DNA of 7,071 bases from CAVPRW01 sp046727435 [NCBI: bacterium] (GTDB taxonomy: Bacteria; Tectomicrobia; Entotheonellia; J063), in contig JBKPCR010000122.1 in NCBI GenBank assembly GCA_046727435.1, forward strand, positions 1 through 7,071, in the 5' to 3' direction. Position 1 is the stretch's first letter. Each line of letters opens with the position of its first letter. A model generated the notes under the pieces. It was not told where the DNA came from. It saw nothing but the letters and a program-made list of their open reading frames with translations, and did no database searches. Shown here piece after piece: positions 1 through 5,466 of the stretch. Both the position numbers and the translations under genes were made by a program.

Positions 1-1358
1 CCCGTGTGCGTCAATCCCTTGCGGTGGGTGAGAAACATCGGCACACGGGTCCCATCGATAGAGGTATAGAAGATCTGTCGCGTCTCGTATGGGGAGGCAT
101 CGAAGGCCAAACCTGGTTGGTGAAAAGGGGCGAGGTCGCCAGTCGTGAAATCGTAGCGCAGGATCGTCGTCGGCTGCAGAAACGACTGCACGCCTATAAA
201 CATCTCGGGGTCATCGTGCTTACCGGAGATTCCGACGATGGAGCCCGGCATCGGCAAGGTGATGTGGCGCACGAATACGCCCTCTAGGGTATAAAGCGTC
301 AACTGGTGCTGCGCATCATGCAGCCAGACAACGACGAGGTGGTCGTTGAGGAGCTGGGCGAAATCGATGACGTCCGCTTGCGGCGGGACGATTTCCTGCC
401 AGCGCTCGGGGGCGGGATGGTCGAGATCGATGGCGATGATGCGCGCATGCGGGGCATGCAGGTTGGTCAAAAAGTAAAAGACCTGACCTGTATTGCCCAA
501 GAACCCGTAATGTGCATCCGCCTCATCCAAGAGTGGGATGAATGTCTCGTCGCTGTCCACGGCACGATAATAGATGCGATTTTGCGGAATGGCGCCGTGC
601 CAAACATACAGTACCAGATACTTGCCATCGTCGGTGATGAAAGGGTTAAAATGCAATTCGGGGCGATCCGGCCGTTCGTACACCAGTCGGTCGTCGGCTT
701 GCGGCGTGCCGAGTGTGTGCCAGTACAGTCGATTCACGGGTTGGTGTGCAGGGGCTGGCCCACCTCCGGGTGTGGCATAGCCACTATAGAAAAAACCGGC
801 GTGGTCGTGCGTCCAGGCCAGGCGAGTGAATTTGCACCACTGTAGGACCTCGGCATAATCTTCCACCGCATCGATCCGGCGCACACGAATCTCTTGCCAA
901 TCGCTACCATGGCGCGAGATCCCGTAGGCCATCAGCGCACCATCATGACTATGGGACTGATTGACCAGTGCTGTTGTACCGTCTTCGCTGAGATGATTCG
1001 GATTCAGAATCTCGACTGGCTCACCGTCGAGCCCTTGTTGCATATAGAGCACATCCTGATTTTGCAGCCCGTCGTTGCTGGTAAAAAAGTACCGGGTCCC
1101 GGCTTTGATGGGCACGGAGAGGCGAGGATAATTCCATAATTCGGTCAGACGCGCCCTGATGAGCTCCCGCCTGGGAATTTCGTCCAGAAAGGCTAGCGTG
1201 AGTCGCTGTTGCGCCGCCACCCAGGCTTGAGTTTCTGGCGCTGCGGCGTCCTCAAGCCAGCGGTAGGGATCGGCCACAGGCGTACCGTGATAGTTTTCCG
1301 CAACGTCGTCCATACGGGCGATGGGATAGTTGTGACGTAGCTGGCGTGGGGTCGGCAT
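1..1358 (-). CDS. Prolyl oligopeptidase family serine peptidase (S9A), 3' end missing
   Basis: The minus-strand frame is open from an ATG at 1358 to the left edge, giving 452 residues without a stop or frameshift. S9A peptidases cleave after proline in short peptides. The N terminus has the family lead-in YPIARMDDVAENYHG followed by VADPYRWLED (residues 11-37). Next come YFFTSNDGLQNQDVLY (90-105) and ISRHGSDWQEIRV (147-159), hallmarks of the gating beta-propeller, which fills about residues 75-425. The last visible stretch, FYTSIDGTRVPMFLTHRKGL (430-449), is the entry to the alpha/beta hydrolase domain. Family members have about 690-720 residues, so the Ser, Asp and His catalytic triad lies outside the window and activity cannot be judged. 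No signal peptide is seen, which suggests a cytoplasmic enzyme. The start is supported by AAAGGA at 1369-1374 with a rather long 10-nt spacer; Met16 is a less likely alternative. The gene is divergent from the VOC gene across 80 bp in which I see no convincing promoter. Confidence 0.95.
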   Translation of the reverse strand, partial: MPTPRQLRHNYPIARMDDVAENYHGTPVADPYRWLEDAAAPETQAWVAAQQRLTLAFLDEIPRRELIRARLTELWNYPRLSVPIKAGTRYFFTSNDGLQNQDVLYMQQGLDGEPVEILNPNHLSEDGTTALVNQSHSHDGALMAYGISRHGSDWQEIRVRRIDAVEDYAEVLQWCKFTRLAWTHDHAGFFYSGYATPGGGPAPAHQPVNRLYWHTLGTPQADDRLVYERPDRPELHFNPFITDDGKYLVLYVWHGAIPQNRIYYRAVDSDETFIPLLDEADAHYGFLGNTGQVFYFLTNLHAPHARIIAIDLDHPAPERWQEIVPPQADVIDFAQLLNDHLVVVWLHDAQHQLTLYTLEGVFVRHITLPMPGSIVGISGKHDDPEMFIGVQSFLQPTTILRYDFTTGDLAPFHQPGLAFDASPYETRQIFYTSIDGTRVPMFLTHRKGLTHT

Positions 1359-1426
1359 ACAGGTGGTTTCCTTTGTGGTGCTCCTGCGTCGCGGTTTTGG
1401 CGCTAGGACAACGGCTTTTAGGGATC

Positions 1427-1430
1427 GGAG
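1427..1430 (+). promoter_or_regulatory. Shine-Dalgarno of the VOC gene, decides its start
   Basis: GGAG lies 8 nt before the ATG at 1439. This supports starting the VOC protein there rather than at the in-frame ATG at 1346. The earlier start would overlap the divergent peptidase gene and add 31 residues unlike anything in the VOC fold. Confidence 0.7.
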
Positions 1431-1438
1431 ATGTCAGC

Positions 1439-1801
1439 ATGATCGACGGTGTCGTCGGTGTCATCATCTGGACCGAGGATCTGGATCGGCTCTTTGCCTT
1501 CTATCGGGACACGCTACAGCTCATGCCTCACTCCATACGGCCGCATTTCATCGCGTTCCGCTGGGGCGACATGCGGCTGAGCCTCGGCAAGCATGCGAGG
1601 GTTAGTGGACCATCGCGGGACCCTTATCGTATCATGATCAACCTGGGAGTGGAGGACATCCATCGCATCTACGCCGCGCTCTGCGCCAAGGGTGTGGTGT
1701 TTCTCAAACCCCCGACGCAGGAAGAGTGGGGCGGTTGGGTCGCCACTTTCTTCGATCCCGATGGCAACATGTTGCAGCTGCTGCAACAACCGTCGGGCTA
1801 G
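1439..1801 (+). CDS. VOC (glyoxalase/bleomycin-resistance fold) family protein
   Basis: This is a 120-residue single-domain protein of the vicinal oxygen chelate superfamily, whose members include glyoxalase I, ring-cleavage dioxygenases, fosfomycin-resistance enzymes and small-molecule binding proteins. The two beta-alpha-beta-beta-beta modules are visible. The first begins GVIIWTEDLDRLFAFYRDTL (residues 7-26) and the second begins MINLGVEDIHRIYAALCAKG (66-85), ending in FFDPDGNMLQLLQ (104-116). By comparison with FosA-like members, the usual first metal ligand (His) falls on Gly7 and the usual C-terminal Glu falls on Gln113, so canonical metal binding looks lost. The specific function is unknown. 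It may bind rather than transform a ligand, or act as half of a dimeric site. It is a single-gene unit, divergent from the peptidase and convergent with the hydrolase. The start was chosen on the Shine-Dalgarno and on fold boundaries. Confidence 0.85.
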   Translation: MIDGVVGVIIWTEDLDRLFAFYRDTLQLMPHSIRPHFIAFRWGDMRLSLGKHARVSGPSRDPYRIMINLGVEDIHRIYAALCAKGVVFLKPPTQEEWGGWVATFFDPDGNMLQLLQQPSG

Positions 1802-1820
1802 TTCCCCGCCCTCATGCGTC

Positions 1821-1843
1821 GCCCTCTCCGGCGGGGAGAGGGC
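1821..1843. repeat. Perfect 9-bp hairpin between convergent genes (dispersed-repeat type)
   Basis: GCCCTCTCC (1821-1829) pairs perfectly with GGAGAGGGC (1835-1843) around a 5-nt loop. It lies 19 bp after the VOC stop and 50 bp after the end of the convergent alpha/beta hydrolase gene. No T-run follows on either strand, so a classical intrinsic terminator is not shown, although a bidirectional transcription or mRNA-stabilising role is possible. The same CCCTCTCC/GGAGAGGG core recurs at 4335-4432, so this is probably a copy of a genome-dispersed REP-like element. The rest of the 92-bp gap shows nothing else. Confidence 0.65.
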
Positions 1844-1893
1844 AAGGGTATGGGCTGAATTGATACCTTAGCCGGCACACAATGAATCGCTCC

Positions 1894-2655
1894 TCAGCTT
1901 GTGGGCCTTCCCCGCTGAATGGTGTTCTCGATCCAACCCAGCACAGCGGGAATCATCGTTCCAAGGGCTCGCCGATTCAGTACCAACCCCCAGTGCGAGG
2001 CACCCTCAACGCTGAAATGGTCTGGCTTCAGCCAGAAATCACGATAGCGCTCAACCGGCCAGGCCTTATCTGCCGTACCGGTTACGAGCAGCAGGGGGCA
2101 GGGAATAGACGCGATGACGATGCCGGCGGTGCGTTCATCCTTCGCCAGCCGGGATTCACGGCCGAGCGAAGCCAAGGCGATCAGGCATTCCTCGCGGTCC
2201 AGATCCGACATAGCCCGCTGCTCCTCGGGGTCACGACTGGTAATACCATATTCCTCGGGACCGAACTCCCCCCTCCGGAGTTCGACTGACAGGTCACATT
2301 GACGCGCTGGTATGCTCGGGGCCAACGCAATACAGGCCGTGGCGAGGCCTGCAGCCGCCATCATCAGCGCCACAAGCCCGCCCATGCTCCAGCCCAAGAC
2401 GATCGGTGAGCACTTGAATTGCCGGGCAAGCATGTAGCCGTCTGCAGCATAGTCATACATGCTGGTAGTGGACAGGTCAACGCCAATGCTTCGACCATGA
2501 CCGCGCAAATCGATGGCATACGATGCCCATCCCTGCGCGGCCAGTTCCTGCTGCCAGAATGTCCAGATCGAGGCAGAATTGGCCGCGCCGTGTACCAGGA
2601 TGATCGGCGGGCGAGCGCTGTCGCGATCGGGGAGCGCGGCTGTGACGCCCAACAT
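1894..2655 (-). CDS. Alpha/beta hydrolase
   Basis: The product is a 253-residue cytoplasmic hydrolase of the alpha/beta fold, likely an esterase, lipase or C-C hydrolase. The oxyanion-hole motif is LVHGAANSASIW (residues 20-31) and the conserved DLRGHGRS follows at 49-56. The nucleophile elbow is GWSMGG with Ser90. The acid is most likely Asp196 in VTGTADKAWP, and the catalytic His221 sits in GASHWGL near the C terminus. All three triad positions are present and the length is normal for the family. Residues about 115-175, rich in charge and Arg/Glu, form the cap region that sets substrate choice, which cannot be predicted. The ATG at 2655 has AAGGAG at 2665-2670 with a 9-nt spacer. It starts 45 bp after the amidase stop on the same strand and is probably the last gene of that transcription unit. 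Confidence 0.92.
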   Translation of the reverse strand: MLGVTAALPDRDSARPPIILVHGAANSASIWTFWQQELAAQGWASYAIDLRGHGRSIGVDLSTTSMYDYAADGYMLARQFKCSPIVLGWSMGGLVALMMAAAGLATACIALAPSIPARQCDLSVELRRGEFGPEEYGITSRDPEEQRAMSDLDREECLIALASLGRESRLAKDERTAGIVIASIPCPLLLVTGTADKAWPVERYRDFWLKPDHFSVEGASHWGLVLNRRALGTMIPAVLGWIENTIQRGRPTS

Positions 2656-2700
2656 CGAGACGCTCTCCTTCCTGCTAAAAACCGTTCACGATGTCGTCAC

Positions 2701-4101
2701 TCACACCGGTGGTCGCTTCTCGAACAGGCGCACGTGCTGCTGGAAGGTGTAGGCCGCTCGCAGCACCGTCGGTTCGTCGAAGGGCTTCCCCGCTAGCTGC
2801 AGCCCGATCGGCAACCCCTTAGCGTTAAAACCACAGGGGACCGAGATCGCCGGCATGCCGGTGAGATTGTATGGACCGGTGAAACTGGGCACACGCATGG
2901 TTGTCATGACGTCAATCCCCTGAAATGCCGCGGGCGGGTTAGACATCGTCGGGGAGGCGATGAGGTCCACTTGTTGCAGAACGTTGGCGAATTCACGCTT
3001 GATCACGTTACGCACGCGCTGTGCCTGGACGTATTCTCCTGAGGAGAAGAGGGCACCCGTGCGGAACCGCGCCCGCACCATGTCACCGAACTCCTCCGGC
3101 TTGCTGCGCAAGTTGCGTGCATGATAAGCAAAAGCCTCGCTCAGCATGATCACCGGCTGTGACGCTCCAGCATAGCGCAGGCTGGGAATTTTCACCTCAA
3201 CCACACGCGCCCCGATCTCTTGCAGCGTCTTCAAGGCCGTCTCGACAACGGCCTGCGTTTCACGGTCGATGCTTGGGTCATCGGCGAAGAAAAAATGCCG
3301 TGGGACGCCGATCGTCATACCTCTCACATTTTCGATGAGCGACGCCGCATAATCTGGCACCGGTGCTCGGCTGGAGGTGGGATCTTTGGGATCGTAGCCG
3401 GCAATAGCCTGCAACATGATGGCGGTGTCTTCGACGGTCCAGGTCATCGGTCCACAGTGGTCCAGCGTCCAACTGAGTGGCACCACACCATAGCGGCTGA
3501 CCCGTCCGTACGTGGGTTTGAGCCCGACGATACTGCAGTGGGAGGCTGGACCCCTGATCGAGCCGCCGGTGCAGGAACCCAGAGAGCCCATGCAGAGTCC
3601 GGCCGCGACGGCCGCCCCGGAGCCGCTGCTCGAGCCGCCGGGGATGTGCTCGAGGTTCCACGGATTACGCGCCAGAGGAAAACCGCACGTCGGGTCGGGG
3701 CCACCGAGCGCGAACTCATGCATCGCCAACTTCCCCAGTAGAATACTCCCGGCCGCCGCGAGACGAGCCGTCGTGGTCGCATCCTCGCTGGGGACACGGT
3801 TGGCCATGACCCTGGAACTGGCGGTCGTCCGGATGCCCTGGGTATCGTACAGATCCTTCAAGGCGATGGGGATGCCGTGCAGCGGGCCGCGATAGTCGCC
3901 CCGCAAAATCTCGGCTTCGGCGTGACGTGCCTCGGACATGGCGCGATCAGAGAGGACGGTAATGTATGACTGCAACTTTGCGTCGAGTTGCTCGATGCGG
4001 TTGAGAAATGCGCGCGTCAACTCGACCGGCGACAATTGCCTGCTCTGCAGCAGGCGGCCGGCCTCACGGATGGTCAAATAACAGAGTTCTGTCTGCGTCA
4101 T
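2701..4101 (-). CDS. Amidase signature (AS) family amidase, GatA/AtzE-like
   Basis: The 466-residue protein belongs to the Ser-cisSer-Lys amidases, which hydrolyse carboxamide bonds. The catalytic Lys82 lies in IALKDLYDTQG. The cis-Ser is Ser157 in PGGSSSGSG, and the nucleophile is Ser181 in TGGSIRGP. The spacings 82-157 (75) and 157-181 (24) match those of GatA (K79, S154, S178 in Staphylococcus aureus). VGLKPTYGRVSRYGVVP and a downstream DHCGPMTWTVED complete the signature region. Length is typical for the family. An oddity is Cys177 (codon TGC on the minus strand, 3571-3573), four residues before the nucleophile, where the family normally has Asp (GTDTGGS). It is preceded by a small AtzG/GatC-like gene, and no gatB is in the window, so it is more likely a catabolic amidase with a small partner than the tRNA amidotransferase. 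The substrate is unknown. Confidence 0.93.
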   Translation of the reverse strand: MTQTELCYLTIREAGRLLQSRQLSPVELTRAFLNRIEQLDAKLQSYITVLSDRAMSEARHAEAEILRGDYRGPLHGIPIALKDLYDTQGIRTTASSRVMANRVPSEDATTTARLAAAGSILLGKLAMHEFALGGPDPTCGFPLARNPWNLEHIPGGSSSGSGAAVAAGLCMGSLGSCTGGSIRGPASHCSIVGLKPTYGRVSRYGVVPLSWTLDHCGPMTWTVEDTAIMLQAIAGYDPKDPTSSRAPVPDYAASLIENVRGMTIGVPRHFFFADDPSIDRETQAVVETALKTLQEIGARVVEVKIPSLRYAGASQPVIMLSEAFAYHARNLRSKPEEFGDMVRARFRTGALFSSGEYVQAQRVRNVIKREFANVLQQVDLIASPTMSNPPAAFQGIDVMTTMRVPSFTGPYNLTGMPAISVPCGFNAKGLPIGLQLAGKPFDEPTVLRAAYTFQQHVRLFEKRPPV

Positions 4102-4108
4102 GGCGGCA

Positions 4109-4113
4109 CCTCA
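4109..4113 (-). promoter_or_regulatory. Shine-Dalgarno overlapping the upstream stop codon (translational coupling)
   Basis: On the minus strand the small gene ends in TGA (4113-4111), and its GA is shared with a GAGG Shine-Dalgarno that precedes the amidase ATG by 7 nt. The termination codon and ribosome-binding site overlap, the usual arrangement for translationally coupled partners made in fixed ratio. Confidence 0.65.
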
Positions 4114-4314
4114 ACTCTGGGGATCCCAATTCGGCGAATACATCACGGCCAGATCTTCCGCATCCAGCTCGATCTCGAAGAGCACCCTGATCTGCTTGGC
4201 ATAATAGTCGAACATCGGCTTCAGTGCAGTTAATTCCTCGTTCTTCAGGGCCAGACCAGCCCGCTCCGACAGCCCGCGGAGCTGATCGATAGAAATGCCT
4301 TCGGACGCTGCCAT
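4111..4314 (-). CDS. Small AtzG/GatC-like amidase partner protein
   Basis: This is a 67-residue acidic protein. Predicted layout: an N-terminal helix (about residues 8-18, SIDQLRGLSERAG), a turn with LALKNEEL, a long helix (about 25-46) and an extended tail, ELDAEDLAVMYSPNWDP (49-65). This resembles GatC and AtzG, small subunits that wrap along an amidase with two helices and an extended C-terminal segment. The tail recalls the acidic-then-aromatic ending of AtzG-like (DUF4089) proteins. The call rests on this pattern and on position: it lies directly before an amidase with a 9-bp gap and coupled translation. A strong AGGAGG at 4322-4327, 7 nt before the ATG, argues that it is a real gene. 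Conserved motifs are too few to separate AtzG from GatC descent. It may stabilise or be required for folding of the amidase, as known for AtzG with AtzE. Confidence 0.68.
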   Translation of the reverse strand: MAASEGISIDQLRGLSERAGLALKNEELTALKPMFDYYAKQIRVLFEIELDAEDLAVMYSPNWDPQS

Positions 4315-4321
4315 TTCGTCT

Positions 4322-4327
4322 CCTCCT
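4322..4327 (-). promoter_or_regulatory. Consensus Shine-Dalgarno of the small amidase-partner gene
   Basis: The minus strand carries a perfect AGGAGG 7 nt before the ATG at 4314. It is the strongest ribosome-binding site in the window and the main evidence that the short gene is translated from this ATG, rather than the overlapping longer reading frame in another phase (4396-4064). Confidence 0.75.
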
Positions 4328-4334
4328 GTCTGTA

Positions 4335-4430
4335 CTCCCTCGGCCTCCGGGAGAGGGCCGGGGTGAGAGGGCTCTACGCATGCCGCTCTCCCTCACCCTA
4401 CCTCTCTTTCGAGGGGAGAGGGAAAGTGAG
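4335..4430. repeat. Two head-to-head REP-like repeat units between SDR and amidase-partner genes
   Basis: The 118-bp gap between two minus-strand genes is filled with inverted GA/CT-rich repeats. Unit one spans about 4335-4371: CTCCC (4335-4339) pairs with GGGAG (4349-4353), or alternatively CGGCC (4341-4345) with GGCCG (4356-4360). Unit two spans about 4386-4422: CCTCTC (4401-4406) pairs with GAGAGG (4416-4421). The units are also inverted relative to one another, with GGGTGAG (4361-4367) matching CTCACCC (4392-4398), so the whole region can fold as a larger structure. The CCCTCACCC...CTCTC...GGGGAGAGGG composition is typical of short dispersed repeats in many bacterial genomes, and the core also occurs at 1821-1843. 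In mRNA it could limit read-through or protect upstream transcript. No T-run follows it in the direction of transcription. Confidence 0.65.
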
Positions 4431-4432
4431 AT

Positions 4433-5185
4433 CTACTGTGCCGTCCACCCCCCATCGATCACCACCTCGCTACCCGTAACCCATCGCGCTTCGTCAGAGG
4501 CTAGATAGAGAACGCCGTAAGCGACATCTTCGGGCTGTCCATAGCAGCCTAGTGGAACCCGTGACAACATCAATTGATAGCGTTCAGGGTCAGCCCGCGC
4601 GGCTTCGGTCATGGGTGTCACGATCGGCCCCGGATGGACCGAATTAGCGCGGATCCTCTCCTTAGCATACTGGATGGCCGTGGCCTTGGTGAGCAGGCGC
4701 ACGGCCCCCTTGGAGGCCTGGTATTGCGGACTACTATGGTCAGTACCGACCAGGCCAAGCTGGGAGGAGATATTGATGATCGAGCCACCGCCCCCTTGCC
4801 GCATCGCTGGAATGGCGACCTTGGTCCCCAGGAAAACGCCTTTGGCATTGACGTCCATGACTCGATCCCACTCCTCGACGGTCGTATCCTCAACCCGACC
4901 CCGCCCGCTGATCCCGGCGTTATTGACCAGGACATCAAGCTTGCCAAACCGCTTGACAGTGGCCTCGACTGCCTTTTGCCAATCCGCCTCATGAGTGACA
5001 TCGAGGCGCACAAACAGTGCTTCGCCGCCAGTGGCATTGATCTCCGCCTCTAATTTGCGGCCCTCGTCCTCCAGCACGTCGCCAATGGTGACCTTGGCGC
5101 CTTCCTTGGCAAACAAACGGGCCTCGACGGCGCCCATACCGCGCGCGCCGCCGCTGATCAGGGCAATCTTCCCCTGGAGTCGCAT
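4433..5185 (-). CDS. Short-chain dehydrogenase/reductase (classical SDR), probably NAD(H)-dependent
   Basis: The 250-residue protein is a textbook classical SDR that interconverts a secondary alcohol and a ketone. The cofactor loop is SGGARGMG (residues 11-18; Gly12, Gly16, Gly18). Asp36 at the end of the second strand (VTIGD) favours NAD over NADP. LDVLVNNAG (83-91) supports the cofactor site, and the catalytic tetrad is Asn113 (VNAKGVF), Ser141 (INISSQLG), Tyr155 and Lys159 (YQASK). HPGPIVTPMT (184-193) follows, and the C terminus VTGSEVVIDGGWTAQ is the usual oligomer-forming end. Length is normal. Closest in character are glucose/cyclopentanol dehydrogenase-like SDRs, but the substrate cannot be assigned. 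It is probably the first gene of the minus-strand unit leading to the amidase, 118 bp upstream of the small partner gene, so co-transcription is plausible but unproven. The ATG at 5185 is preceded by an 8-G tract. Confidence 0.93.
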   Translation of the reverse strand: MRLQGKIALISGGARGMGAVEARLFAKEGAKVTIGDVLEDEGRKLEAEINATGGEALFVRLDVTHEADWQKAVEATVKRFGKLDVLVNNAGISGRGRVEDTTVEEWDRVMDVNAKGVFLGTKVAIPAMRQGGGGSIINISSQLGLVGTDHSSPQYQASKGAVRLLTKATAIQYAKERIRANSVHPGPIVTPMTEAARADPERYQLMLSRVPLGCYGQPEDVAYGVLYLASDEARWVTGSEVVIDGGWTAQ

Positions 5186-5189
5186 AGGT

Positions 5190-5197
5190 CCCCCCCC
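5190..5197 (-). promoter_or_regulatory. G8 tract in the Shine-Dalgarno position of the SDR gene
   Basis: On the minus strand eight consecutive G residues end 4 nt before the SDR ATG (spacer ACCT). No better Shine-Dalgarno is visible, so the tract itself probably pairs with the CCUCC of 16S rRNA. Such homopolymers can slip in replication, which would alter the spacer and so expression; this is an inference. Confidence 0.4.
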
Positions 5198-5274
5198 ACA
5201 TCCCTGCAGCCAACACAGCCCTACCTATCTCTCACTCCCAGCCTTTGGCCATCAACCCCATTCTTCTCCCTGTG

Positions 5275-5304
5275 ATTGTACTCGGGGACGGCAGTCCTAG
5301 GCAA
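5275..5304 (-). promoter_or_regulatory. Putative sigma70-type promoter for the SDR gene
   Basis: Reading the minus strand, TTGCCT (5304-5299) is followed after 18 bp by TACAAT (5280-5275), which matches TATAAT in five of six positions. This would place the start near 5268 and give a leader of about 80 nt before the SDR ATG. The -35 hexamer lies inside the left arm of the inverted repeat at 5297-5372. Confidence 0.4.
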
Positions 5305-5372
5305 GAATGCATTGCTCGACGATTGTGCGCCAGAGTTTTGGGCGGTCATCCTAAGGCGCGCTTCTTGCCTAG
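5297..5372. repeat. 11-bp perfect inverted repeat in the divergent SDR/malQ control region
   Basis: CTAGGCAAGAA at 5297-5307 is exactly repeated in inverse as TTCTTGCCTAG at 5362-5372, with 54 bp between. A second pair, GAATGC (5305-5310) and GCATTC (5374-5379), also lies in inverse order but is offset from the first. Each arm reads TTCTTGCCTAG outward toward its own gene. This could be a duplicated regulator site or shared upstream promoter element for the two divergent genes, or the two arms of a loop-forming operator. A simple RNA hairpin is less likely given the long spacer. The remainder of the 281-bp gap (5186-5466) shows only the promoter-like hexamers described separately. Confidence 0.6.
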
Positions 5373-5398
5373 CGCATTCCTGCGTCAGCTCTTATAAT
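5365..5398 (+). promoter_or_regulatory. Putative promoter region for malQ
   Basis: A perfect TATAAT at 5393-5398 lies 68 bp before the malQ GTG. The best -35-like hexamer, TTGCCT at 5365-5370 within the right arm of the inverted repeat, is 22 bp away, too far for ordinary sigma70 recognition. No better -35 exists at 16-18 bp, and there is no extended -10 (TGn). The promoter may therefore depend on an activator bound at the repeat. Predicted start near 5405 with a leader of about 60 nt. Confidence 0.4.
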
Positions 5399-5466
5399 AA
5401 TTTGTAGGCTTCCCTCTGCATTGTGCGGTAAGGATCTAAGGTCGTCCGTAAAAAAGGGGTCTGCAT

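Noticed and set aside
306-845. Plus-strand open frame of 179 codons
   Set aside because: It lies entirely opposite the prolyl oligopeptidase gene, whose translation matches the family throughout. The plus-strand product shows no recognisable motif.
1346-1438. N-terminal extension of the VOC protein to an ATG at 1346
   Set aside because: It would overlap the divergent peptidase start, adds residues outside the fold and has no Shine-Dalgarno as good as that before 1439.
3220-3741. Plus-strand open frame of 173 codons
   Set aside because: It is antisense to the core of the amidase signature region, and its product looks like a compositional shadow.
2701-4314. GatCA of the Glu-tRNA(Gln)/Asp-tRNA(Asn) amidotransferase
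   Set aside because: gatB is not adjacent, the amidase signature has a non-canonical Cys177, and the neighbours are catabolic-type genes. It cannot be fully excluded because gatB may lie elsewhere, but a catabolic amidase is the better reading.
4064-4396. Minus-strand frame of 110 codons overlapping the small partner gene and the amidase start
   Set aside because: It is rich in Arg and Gly, runs through the repeat DNA, has no family resemblance and conflicts with the consensus AGGAGG that serves the 67-residue gene.
5297-5372. Insertion-sequence ends or a transposon footprint
   Set aside because: The arms enclose only 54 bp, no target duplication is seen and there is no transposase. A regulatory reading fits the divergent genes better.
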